From Escarpia spicata (taxonomy: Eukaryota; Annelida; Polychaeta; Sabellida; Siboglinidae), in contig OZ023214.1 in assembly GCA_963995525.1 (NCBI GenBank), positions 35,085,615 to 35,149,614 of the forward strand: a DNA stretch of 64,000 nt. The letters run 5' to 3'. The notes beneath the pieces were generated by a model. It ran no database searches, was not told the origin of the DNA, and saw only the letters and a program-made list of their open reading frames with translations. The translations under genes and the position numbers were made by a program. Positions 1 to 20,000 of this stretch are shown piece after piece (within the stretch, counting starts at the first letter, position 1; each line of letters opens with the position of its first letter).

Positions 1-1028
1 CATTTGGCATGACAGCTGGATGTACTTACATTTGGTATGACAGCTGGGTGTACTTACATTTGGTATGACAGTTGGGTGTACTTACATTTGGTATGACAGC
101 TGGATGTACTTACATTTGGTATGACAGCTGGGTGTACTTACATTTGGTATGACAGCTGGGTGTACTTACATTTGGTATGACAGCTGGGTGTACTTACATT
201 TGGCATGACAGCTGGATGTACTTACATTTGGTATGACAGCTGGATGTACTTACATTTGGTATGACAGCTGGGTGTACTTACATTTGGTATGACAGCTGGG
301 TGTACTTACATTTGGTATGACAGCTGGGTGTACTTACATTTGGTGTGACAGCTGGGTGTACTTACATTTGGTGTGACAGCTGGGTGTACTTACATTTGGT
401 ATGACAGCTGGGTGTACTTACATTTTTTATGACAGCTGGGTGTATTTACATTTGGTATGACAGCTGGGTGTACTTACATTTGGTATGACAGCTGGGTGTA
501 CTTACATTTGGTATGACAGTTGGATGTACTTACATTTGGTATGACAGCTGGGTGTACTTACATTTGGTATGACAGCTGGGTGTACTTACATTTGGTATGA
601 CAGCTGGGTGTACTTACATTTGGCATGACAGCTGGATGTACTTACATTTGGTATGACAACTGGGTGTACTTACATTTGGTATGGCAGCTGGGTGTACTTA
701 CATTTGGGATCACACCTGAGAGGTACTTACACTTGGTATGACAGCTGGGTGTACTTACATTTGGTGTGACAGCTGGATGTACTTACAATTGGGATCACAC
801 CTGGGATGTACTTACATTTTGTATCAACTGGGACGTACTTACATTTGGTGTCACACGTCGGACATACTTACATTTGGTGTCACACCTGGGACATATTTAC
901 ATTTGGTGTCACACCTGGGATGTACTTACATTTGGTATGACAGCTGGATGTACACTGTACTTACATTTGGTATGACAGCTGGATGTACACTGTACTTACA
1001 TTTGGTGTTACACCTGTACTTACATTTT
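1..1028. repeat. 28-bp minisatellite in an NSMAF intron (about 36 copies)
   Basis: Tandem units of 28 bp, core TATGACAGCTGGGTGTACTT, run from the window edge, so the true array is longer. Copies to about 700 are nearly identical; from about 705 they are degenerate (forms with ATCACACCTG and GTGTCACACC), as expected for an ageing array edge. The last unit runs directly into the acceptor of the NSMAF exon at 1032. Every unit contains GTACTTAC, which read on the minus strand is a perfect 5' splice-site sequence (GTAAGTAC). The ORFs at 738-1043 are products of the repeat, not genes. Confidence 0.95.
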
Positions 1029-1031
1029 CAG

Positions 1032-9482
<8,451 letters not shown>

Positions 9483-9490
<8 letters not shown>

Positions 9491-9592
9491 CGCGACTATG
9501 TTGTACAGCTGTGCGAGTATGACGTGACTATGTTGTACAGCTGTGCGAGTATGACGCGACTATGTTGTACAGCTGTGCGAGTATGACGCGAC
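9483..9592 (+). repeat. 32-bp triplication starting at the NSMAF stop codon
   Basis: Three copies of a 32-bp unit (core ACTATGTTGTACAGCTGTGC) begin at the terminal codons; the TGA stop lies in the unit boundary CGTCACGTGACGCGAC. The array forms the start of the 3' UTR. Confidence 0.9.
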
Positions 9593-12402
9593 AGTCGTAA
9601 TATGACTGTTTAGTTCCAAAGTATCAACCGACGTAGTCCGCACCAGTATTCACTGCGACACAATTGTACAGTACTCCACGAAACCTAATGCAGCCACTCT
9701 CATGCAATATGTGGCTGTTTTCTATGATATTATAAGAATTGTAATCAATTAACATTGTATTTCAGGGGAACCAGAGTATAGAAAAATGCCACTTTCTTTG
9801 GAATAGAAGGATCCCGCTTTTTAGGGCTACTTCTTAAAAGCGTGTATGAAGAATGACATCCTTAACCACACTAGCATTTGTAATTTTTTTTGAATTTCTC
9901 ATGGGGTAGACATTTTAACTACAGGTTTTCTTGCCACTACCCACTTGCCCACTGTGTATCAGATGCGAGGTTCAAATGCTTACCTTGCATATCCAACTAT
10001 TACTTTTTAATTGTTTTTAGCTTTTACCCCTCTATAGAAATTATATTATAACTTCAGGAGGGTAAAATTCAAGAATTTTCTAGTCAAAGAAGAACCGCTG
10101 AATGCAAACAGACTGAATTATGCTCATATTAACAATATACTTGTGAAATAGACAGGTGCTAGCACGTATTATGAATGTTATTCATATTTTACTTGCTGAA
10201 TTTATGTAAGACAATTTGTATTACACTGCTTTAAACATAACATAGAAACATTTAGTAGCTATGCAGAAAACATTATTTACAAACTGTGATGAAATACTGA
10301 TATAATAAACTAATATGCACATGTATTCAGTGTCTTACATTTAAGATGTCTTTTCTTGTTTCCAATAGTGAATAGATTCAGGCATTGTTTTTGTAATAAT
10401 AGGTGCTACGTTCTTGTAACAATGTCTGCTAACTTCTTGTGTCCACAACTAATTCATGACAGAAACCGACTCATAATATTACTATCGCAAAATATGTGTA
10501 AAATTAAAACTAAGTTTCTTTTGGTGCTAAGTATAAAATGGAATGACCGAACTAAATGGATGGCAGAAATGTGAATGTACTGTAAATATAACAATAAACA
10601 TCTGCTGAAGTCGCAACCAACTTTATTGGTTACGGTCAAAATGCAGACATGCACAAACGTATAAACAGAAAATCACCTACAAAAGTTGCAACAGTCCACA
10701 ATTACTGTATATATAACAACAGTGCACACAGCTAGCACCTTTGGTGATAGCAATGTCACCGCTACAGCCCAGTAGAGCATCCTACTTTACACAACGTCAG
10801 TGTGAAAATAATCCTTCATCTAGCTCATGCAGCTATGTTCACATTGTAATTTGATAAAAGGCACATTTTATTGGAATTAATTAACGAGACAAACATTTAT
10901 TTTTAACCACCACATACACGAGACAATGTTTTTAATTGAAATAAATATCCACACATATATACATAACGAGTGCCTAGGGTACGTTGTGTGTGCATACACG
11001 TGTGTGGGAGAAATCCATTAATATATAATTTATTACTTTTACTGCAAACATGAATAGCAGTTTGGTGGCGTGCACATTTATCAACCATTTCCGGTGTTTC
11101 TGCTGTGCATAACATGGCATATTAAATATTTGTTGTCAAATTTTTGTATTTCTTAAATTTAAATATACTGTTTTCAGTTAAATATTGTTTTAATAACAAC
11201 AGAGTTGAACCATCTAAGCCACAATATCTTAATATAATTAATAAAACGGTCAGTGGTATAGAAGCATTACATATGTTGATCGTAAGTATTACATAATGTG
11301 TGACCTGATATAGACTGGGCATGGTAAGCTACATTCAGCTATTGACGTAATTACCCTGGTACATATCATTATAAGAACTTGTCCACAATTAATATTATTC
11401 TTTAAAGAAACTGTTTAGCATGCTCAAACGATATCTTATTAATATCCAACTATATAGCTTATCACACCTGGGTCTGCAATATATGTGTATAGTGTCGGTT
11501 TACATGTAAAACAACCATGAAACCAGACATATGGTTTAGCTAAAATAATGTATGAATAGTCTAACTGATACATAGTTACACCGAAGCAAGATAAAAAAGG
11601 TACAAGTTTAGAAAATATACACATGTCATTTGACTTTAAAATATGTTTAACATCAAGATCCTTCAAATTATCCTGTTCTTCAAAATGCCGTTTCAACTGT
11701 GTACCTTAAACTCAACAGAAAAGGTGATTTGACTGCTTCATAATTAATCTTGGCAATATACCTGTATAATACCTTAGTTTTGACCATTTGGTAGAGGTGT
11801 AAGTAAAAATAGTATAAGGGCAATAATACTATGTCTCAAAATGCACCTTCGACAAGTAGCCATTCAACCAGTTGGCGTTATTACACAACAATCGACACCT
11901 TGCGAGGTCCTCGGATCGCATGTTCACAAACAACCTTCACATTAACGCAACCTTGTCTGTTCCATTACCCAGAATCCTCATGTCACGCCGGGATTGGTAT
12001 TAGTTTTAGCAGGAAGTTCATCGAACCAATTGTATGTTATCCCACTTATAGTCTTGAATCAACTTCATACAACAATTCAGGAACTTGTGATTTCAGAGCT
12101 TGCCTTAAGTTTTACTTAAAAGTTGAAAACAGACAAGGTCGGTTTAACACCTAATAGTCGACATCTTGCCAGATCTTTACACAACATGTTCACAAATTTG
12201 AAACAACCTTCACATTTAACCAGCCGTACCTGAGAAGCAATACATTTTGTTTGACCTCACCTCCCCTTACCCTGTTGATTAGGGTGACAAAAACACAGTA
12301 GGAGGAACAAGACAGTATCATTCATCTTGCACTGAGACAGACGTCACACAACCTACAGTTAGATACAGGGATGACAATGTTGACCACATTCCACTGGCGT
12401 AG
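9593..12402. other. Convergent intergenic region between NSMAF and ENY2
   Basis: NSMAF 3' UTR and spacer. AATAAA at 10304-10309, followed by a T/G-rich stretch near 10340-10360, is the best poly(A) signal candidate for NSMAF; another AATAAA lies near 10593. I found no clear AATAAA for ENY2 close to its stop on the minus strand. The ORF at 11831-12154 shows no family resemblance. Confidence 0.5.
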
Positions 12403-15400
12403 TTAGGACTGCTGCTGCTCGGACAGGAACTTTCTGATCTTCTGTAGAAGTTCTTTCTTCACCTGATCCGGAACCAGTGCTGCAGCAAACAAAGTACAAA
12501 AACAGTAACAGAAGCATGCGTTTGCTTCACGCTGCACTATTATGGTGAGCTATTGGGATATATGGATAAATATACAATTTAACTTTGCTTTAAGGTCCTA
12601 TCAGTAATACGGCCACCTCGCAATTAAGGTCATCCCTGGACTGTGTCAAAGTGACCTAAATAGTGAAGTTTACATTAGTAGGGCAAATTTCCTATATGTA
12701 GCTGATACAGAAATAATTTGGGACTGTTGTAGAGTGAAACATTTCACTAGCTGTTTTGTTGTGGTTACTGTAAAGCAAGGTTCGACTATGTTTATTTACA
12801 CTGTGTTAAACATAGTAAACAGGAACATCTGTCAGTGTCAATCGGCACTCAGTTGGATTGTGTTGACTTTATCTTGTACACATACAAAGTGATCAAGGTC
12901 AACACTAAAGCTGTACAATCATTCTGAACTGGTTCATTAATTGTACAACAATTTGATAAGACTGCCATCAGAAGGGTCTAGATCCAGATCATATATGGAC
13001 TGGGTGCCAAGTCACTGGCTTATCTAAAGGCTAGATGGTTTCTATCAATATTGTACAATACCAGTCACAAGATGTCTTAACATTATGCGAGAACATCATA
13101 TGAAATTCATTGAAACGCCACAAAATATAACATGTCTACTAGTCTACCATGGGCCTTGGGGTAATTAATGTGGAAATATAGTTTTTTTACAGTTTATAAT
13201 CAAACACACTGAAATACAAAGAAACCTGATGAACGGATCTGTTCTATTGCGAAGTAACATAATATTTGTCTGGCAGGTCATGTGATATGCCATGACAAAG
13301 TAGCCAATAAAGTGCTATGTCGGAAGCCCTTGTAAGAGGTCACCTAAATACAACTATGCAAGAGATCACTGAGAAAGACATCAGGCTCTGTGAAGATAAT
13401 ATCATAAATGCAATGACAAAATAAAACCATTGGCAGGTAATCATGACATTAAGCTAAATTGATAACATACATAAAAATGTAATTATTGTGTCCATTAAAT
13501 CATATGAATAACAACTTGTTTTGTTGACAAGAGGATACGGAACAAAAACATGAAACTTACCACGTCCTTTTGGAGTTATTTCAGCTACTAGATCATCAAC
13601 GGTCACATGCTCCAATCCCTTCTGCTTGACAATCTCTGAAAGAACAATTGCCCCATGTTCAACACACATAAATAAATGGAACAGTGCAACAGACAGATGA
13701 GAAGAAGTTTACATTTTACTGTGCATACTCATTTCATATGCATTTTTTAAGTTACCGCAATGACTGTATATATGACTGTATATATTTGGATGCTCTTATG
13801 TTTTTGGACACCATAAAATCTACAAAAATAATACTTTTGCTGTAATGTGTGTTTTTGGACAGAATAATTACTTTGTATCTGAATATGTACAGTCCGTAAT
13901 GACTACGTAGTTTGACTTTGTATGTTTTTGTACATAACAAAAACATTCTTTTTTGTACTGCATGTTTTCAGACAGCTAATTATTCTAAGTGTCCAAATAC
14001 ATATGATACAGTGGATGGCACTTGCCTTTGCAATGTTGTTTTAACTGGTCCCTCCAGCCACACTCTATCAGTCGTGTTCGTAGTAATTCCTTCAATCTGC
14101 AGACATTCAACAAAAAACAATACATCCGCCACTGTCTATTCCTGGGTATTATTTTATACAGCCGAGTGAGCTGAGGCAATATGGAGTGAACTAAATTGTC
14201 AAAGTCTTTAAATGACAGTAAGAGGAATCAGAACCAGAAGATCTTGATTAAAAGTTCAAAATAAGTGTTATTAATGTTTCATAATTATGTATTCATGGGT
14301 GTCCATGTTACAATGAATAGACATGGAACAGTAAATAACGTCATAATCTTGATCATGTTACTTGCATGTGTACACTGTATAGAGATAATAGTGTATATAA
14401 TCCAACTTTTCACCACATGGGAAGCATCTATATGTATGTAGATTAAGTTGTGTTCTGGCTATCTAACCACTTACAAGTGTTTGCTGCATGTGGCAACACT
14501 GATCAATCAGTGCTGTCTAAATAGACGTGGTCACCGATTACCACTTAAATATCATTCAACGTCAGAAAAACACAGTGGACACTCACTATAAGGATTCGTC
14601 AAATGTAAGGTACATACGTATAATAAACATCCACTGTACCTTCGTCTACTTCAAATAACTGCTTCCTATCTGGTGAATAGTTTAATTATACCATTACCTA
14701 TCTACACATGCCAGTGGCATGGTTCTTGGAGCAACCAGTGCCATCCACTGAACACTATTTTTCATTCCACACTGGTCCATGTATATTGCTGGTGATATGA
14801 CCATGGACGTCCAAACTCAATGTGCAATGGATAACCAGCAAACAATAAGTGAACCAATGCAAATCATGATGGAGAATTATCACACCAGGATCACACCTGT
14901 ATAGTGTATTGTAGACGTAGTCATTAGGGTGATTGGTGGACACTCACTATATTACAAGGCTGTGCCTGTATGCTAGGCACATACCAGCCGATTTTCGGCA
15001 CACACCAACCGACTAGTCGGTGTAAAAACCGTCGGCCGACGGCAGTCGGTTGGTGTGTGCCAAATTTAAGCCCGACGGTTGGCCTTATAGCGCCAACTAA
15101 CGCCGATTCAAATGTTGAATCGACGGTTGGCGTTAATCGGCAGTCGGCGTTAGATAAGGAGGTATCTGGTGACAAGTCGGCACATATCCGATGACGAGTC
15201 AGCTGGTGTGTGCAGGTTTTTTGTCATAACACGACGGTCGGCGGTAACTTGGCCAATAAGAAATCATAGCGCGATCATGTGATAGTCTTCGATACAAGTC
15301 AAGGCTATGCCCAGCGTCTTTTTTGAGTTTTCAAACCATTTTGCTTTCGGGCCACATGCTTAATTTTTTTATTTCATATTTTTCTGACCTGGCGGGTAAC

Positions 15401-16699
15401 CAACGTTTCAGAAAGTGATAGATTATTTGTTATACTATTGCCATTGACCATCATCATTTTTGTCGTTTGTTTATAAAACAGGCGCCACAAATAAACTTAA
15501 TTTCCACCTGACTTGTAAGTTTGTTTCACGCTTCCGACAGGAATCACCATTTTGTTTTGTGAAAAAGGCTACCTCTGGTGGTGCCGCTACCGTCGCATAT
15601 ATTAAGCCTTAAAAATCCGCAAAGCGGTGCTAGCGATGGAAAACGTTTTTGAGGAATTCATTGGGTGCGACTGATTAGACTTCAAGTTTCAACATAACTG
15701 TTAACTAAAACGGCTAAATATAACGTTCTGCGTATTGTCATAAAACATAGCTCGCGCTATGCGTTTCTTTGCTGGAGGATATGCTAAATGCTCAAGCCAT
15801 ATCGTCATGAAGGCTGACGGCGAAGCTCCGAAGTTTCGTTTTTCTGATAGCCGTTTTGGCCTAATTTTTACAAATGTTTCATGTGTTTATTGTAGGTGTA
15901 TCGAAACACATTGTTAACTCCGTAGTAAACACGCGTATTTGTGGATTTTTTCCACAAGGATCAAGCCGAGCACCGACGGTCGGCGCGAGTCGGGTGGTGT
16001 GTGCTGGCTGGTGTGTGTGGGCATAAGTCGGCGGAACTAATTGGCGTTTAGCACCGACTGCTTTTGCGCCGACTGGCAACGCAAGTCGGCGTTAGTCGGT
16101 TGGTGTGTGCCTAGCATTATTCGAGGCAAACTTGCGTCTAGACTTCGACGACTCTATTCTCACAATCTCTGGCTACTCTGCCCTGGACATGCCGGAACAC
16201 AAATAATAATGTCAACAGCATCAATCATTCAGTCAGTGGCAGTGCAAATAGCAACACACGTTTATACTTTTTAGTAGTCTTTACACAGTGACACTGCCAC
16301 TGGCAACGTCAACCCTGACAACAGTGTCATATGAAAACAACACCAATATAAAACCACCAAAGACTTTTTGAAATGATTAAAGTGGGTAGGATTACCTACC
16401 CGGGTACCCAGACGATCGTATATGTATATTTAACCCAGTAACACTAACAGTAAACTACAACTCTTAAGACTTAAAATACAAAAATTTAATATCAAAATCG
16501 TACTTGTCTCTTTCGCCACTGACAACCAATTTCTGGTTAATAGTTGCCCGCATCTGAGCATCGCGATTTTTCCGTTCTTGTACGCTGCAAAACAACAACA
16601 GTGTCGTTAATGTGGAATAACATCAATAGTTTATTGCACAATCAAATTACAAAGTTTCATAAAGTAAGAAAATAGACACTAAAGAACTTACTCCGCCAT
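12403..16699 (-). CDS. ENY2: ENY2, SAGA/TREX-2 subunit (Sus1 family), complete
   Basis: Five minus-strand exons join in phase: 16692-16699 (ATG GCG GA), 16504-16584, 14026-14096, 13561-13635, 12403-12479 (stop TAA). The product is 103 aa; animal ENY2 is about 100 aa. Diagnostic stretches are [64 protein letters not shown] and [23 protein letters not shown]2 is a small helical protein of the SAGA deubiquitinase module and of TREX-2 at nuclear pores, linking transcription to mRNA export. Introns are GT-AG except the third, which uses a GC donor (AAAG|GCAAGT). The first coding exon has only 8 coding nucleotides. Intron 2 (14097-16503) contains a TIR element. It is divergent from HSF2BP, with 378 bp between start codons. 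Confidence 0.93.
12595..12670. mobile_element. Fragment related to the pogo-like MITE at 35836
   Basis: Within ENY2 intron 4, a stretch containing CAATTAAGGTCATCCCTGGA and AGTAATACGGCCACCTCG matches the reverse complement of the interior of the MITE at 35836-35993. Termini are not preserved, so this is a relic. Confidence 0.55.
14020..14025 (-). promoter_or_regulatory. ENY2: Noncanonical GC 5' splice site of ENY2 intron 3
   Basis: The exon ends ...CATTGCAAAG and the intron begins GCAAGT. Only this junction keeps the ENY2 frame (CK|EIVKQKG). The context AAAG|GCAAGT fits the strong consensus expected of GC-AG introns, a minor class still spliced by the U2 spliceosome. Confidence 0.85.
14967..16119. 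mobile_element. Nonautonomous TIR element with GTCGG-rich ends
   Basis: The ends are inverted copies: left ATGCTAGGCACATACCAGCC, right (inverted) ATGCTAGGCACACACCAACC. Both subterminal 150-250 bp are packed with GTCGG/CCGAC motifs, more than fifteen in total, while the roughly 800-bp interior is ordinary AT-rich sequence with no ORF over about 80 codons. A TA duplication (..TA|GGCACA .. TGTGCC|TA..) is possible. It sits in ENY2 intron 2. Clustered subterminal pentamers resemble transposase binding arrays of DNA transposons; the superfamily is unassigned. Confidence 0.75.
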
Positions 16700-17077
16700 G
16701 TTTGTTTTTAGCACATAGACTCAGTGCGATCTGCTTGTTTGGTCTTACCTTTGTTTTCTAAGAGAGCATCGGTGCTGTTCTAATATATTTATCAATACGA
16801 AGTAGCCTAATAATAAAATAATAATATGTTCATTAGCAATTTGAGGAATTTAGCAATAGTTCTGTATGTATGAGCCTACACCTGGAGATCTACCGCCATA
16901 ACTTTTTTTTACATATTTTCAATATTTACACTGGTTGGCATGTAAGTACGGCATTTTTCATATTTCCGTGTAATATATTGGGGCAAACATTCTGGGCGTG
17001 ACAGATAAATCCGGAAAGCGGGAAACAGCGTCCATCAAAACTAGAGCGTCTTGAACGAAGGTATTTTTCCCAAAGGC
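16700..17077. promoter_or_regulatory. Probable bidirectional ENY2/HSF2BP promoter
   Basis: The 378 bp separating two divergent start codons must contain both 5' UTRs and core promoters. No TATA box is evident. At 17011-17025, CCGGAAAGCGGGAAA combines an ETS-like core (CCGGAA) with an E2F-like site (GCGGGAAA), upstream of the HSF2BP start. Promoter activity is inferred from gene arrangement only. Confidence 0.65.
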
Positions 17078-20000
17078 ATGGAAAATAACCAGTTATTGGA
17101 TTGCATGGATGCTGATTTCTTTAATAAATTGGTAAGTTTATCCCACGAATCCGTCAAACCTAGGACATGACTGCGCAAAGGTGTATAAATGTTGGTCTAA
17201 GCTACACGAGGATATATGAATGATAACAACTTGTCACATTACAGTCACATGTGACATGGACTTGAGTCGAGACTTGACTTCGTCTTCGATAATAGTCGTG
17301 TCAATAATATAAACATGCTGTTTTGCAAACAAATCTGAAGAAACATTTGCGAAATATATCCACATTGTAACTCTCTACCACTTATTTGTGTCATATTGTG
17401 CAAATAAATTATCAGAAAAGTAGTTTTTTTTCGTACGAAAATACATCGCCGCGCAAAAAGTTTGGTAACAGCGTTAACCGTGTTACCGGTTATACTAGTT
17501 CTAACCTCTTGGCCTATTTTAATACACTGCGTTTCGCACCGATTCACGTGACACGCGAACAATTTACAGAGCGTAGATAGGACTAACGATTTTTGACGCA
17601 GACGTCTTCGACGAAATTTGGATTTCGCTGGTATATTTTCGTAAGTACTTCACTCAAAACAACTTTTGTAACAGTTTGTTTGCAGAAATTGGAATGAATT
17701 TGTGTTACTGTTAGAATAGAGATTTAGCACATAAATATCTTACGGAAGAATTTGGTCAGGTTTTTCGTAAAAATGGCAAAACACGATTGGATCCACGATT
17801 CTTGCTCCGAACCAGTACATAATTTAATATAACCAATGAAAACAATATGTAGACGCACGTGATCGACATAATTGCCTTGGGAAGTCATGCTCAACTCTCG
17901 TAAATCATACACAGAGATCAGCAGCTAGATCTTACAAGATTCAAAGCAACAGATTTTGGTAGATAACTAGCGATATGTTTACGTGTCCGACTGGCAGGAA
18001 CTTTACTATATAATATAGACATACTCACATAGTCACTGTTGCCTTCGCAGTTTCTGCTGGTGTCATGCGAAATTACTTGCATTGCCAAATTACTCGCAGT
18101 GCAAGGGTACATTTTTGCATCATCATTCAAAAGACACAAAATCTCGTGTTTCTTTTTCGTCTTTGATCATCTCAATAAATTATCTGTTGTTTCGGTTATC
18201 ACATCTTTAGCTGTGTCTCTCGGAGATAAGATGGTAATGGCTGAGAGTAATATGGTAATTGTAATGAGAATAACATAACCAGTGCTACACAGTCTCACGC
18301 ATTTGGCACGAGTCTCACGCATTTGGCACGAGTCTCACGCATTTGGCACGAGTCTCATGCTTTTGGCACGAGTCTCACGCTTTTGGCACGAGTCGCACGC
18401 ATTTGGCACGAGTCACGCATTTGGCACGAGTCTCACGCATTTGGCACGAGTCTCACGCATTTGTCACGAGTCTCACACATTTCGCGTCCATCTCATTTTA
18501 TCAAGCATAAAGGGTAGCGTAGAGCTTCCACAGAATCCGCTGTGAGGTTATTCATATCATCATCAGTGACGTGTATAAAATGTTGTTTTCCGTTTTTGTA
18601 ACTAATAGTGCTGCCACATAGTGTCTTGATGTGAACCATCAGTGCTGTCACCTGGTGTCCATTGGGGAACTGATAGATCGATTTATTTCAGATCAATTAT
18701 GTAAATAATAATACAGTTTATACATTATTATAAGTGTACATGATGATTGATCTATGGAGACCTGCACTAAGACCTACAAGATCGCTGACATGCAGGCCAC
18801 CATGACGAATATATAATGAATATGTCTGTAATACCATAATTTGCAAATATTGATATCAGTCATTATCACTACTGTCTCTAATCCCACTGAAGTCATTATT
18901 GTCAGTTAATGTTAACTGAAACAAAACTAGCCTAACCTACATTTACAAACATAATCTAACACATACTAGAGTATAACTAATAATAATATTTTTATATTAT
19001 AAAATGTCTACTGTAGATATGGTCCATTTGGCTTGCATATATAGCAATTCTGAATGTTACATTGTGACATATATTTGCTAATTATATATTGTGTTGCATA
19101 GTTTATAAAGCCTTGGTATGAATGACTTTTAATTTTTTCAAGTACAATTTTTGGAAGAAAGTTTTCTTGGATTAGCTTTGGAATTTCATGTCTGATGCAA
19201 ACGCGGCAATACTTTGAATTTGTATGTTTTACCTGAATATCATAATTATTGTTGTTTGGAAGGTTGTTTTCCATGTTATTAAAACGTTGAGGTGCCCATC
19301 TGGTCCTTAATCTTATTATTGTATTTTTCTGTGTTTGAAACATGTTTTGGAAGTATCCTGGGAGGATTCCGTTTTCATACTTTAAAAAAAGTTTGAGACA
19401 TGATAGTTTATAGATGTCCTCTATCTTTAGTAATTCAAGATTCTTAAACAGAGGTGCAGTATGGGAATTATATTTACTGTTTGATACTGCTCTGACAGCC
19501 TTTTTTGCAACTTACTTATTCGTGGTCCTCTATTAAGACCCCATGCTGTTATTCCATAATTTAGGTGTAATAAAAATAGTGAATTGTAGATTATTTTCAA
19601 GATGTACACTGGAACATAATGTCTTAATCTAGATATAATTCCACCTATCCTTGACAATTTGTTGGCTATGTAATTGAGATGAGAAGACCATGTTAGATTT
19701 GAGTTTATGAGAATACCAAGAAATTTAAAGTGTGTTACATGTTCAATCGGAATACTGTTTACCTCAATATTAGGAATGTTGCTATTTTTTAATTTTCTTT
19801 GCTTACTATGAAAAATCATCATCTTCGTTTTGCTTACATGGAGTGAGAGCTTGTTTACTGCTAGCCAGTCCGTTATCTTGGTTAATTCCGAATTTATTTG
19901 ATTAGATGTTGAGTTGTATGGTTATTTGTAAAGTTATCCAACGAACAGAACCTCACGCATATTTCCCAACTCAACTTGGCAGCTCTGCATAACGCATGCA

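Noticed and set aside
1..1028. CRISPR-like array (28-bp direct repeats)
   Set aside because: Repeats are contiguous with no unique spacers, and the locus is a eukaryotic intron.
11831..12154. 107-codon plus ORF downstream of ENY2
   Set aside because: Composition is not protein-like and part of it is an internal sequence duplication (GTTCACAAA...AACCTTCACAT).
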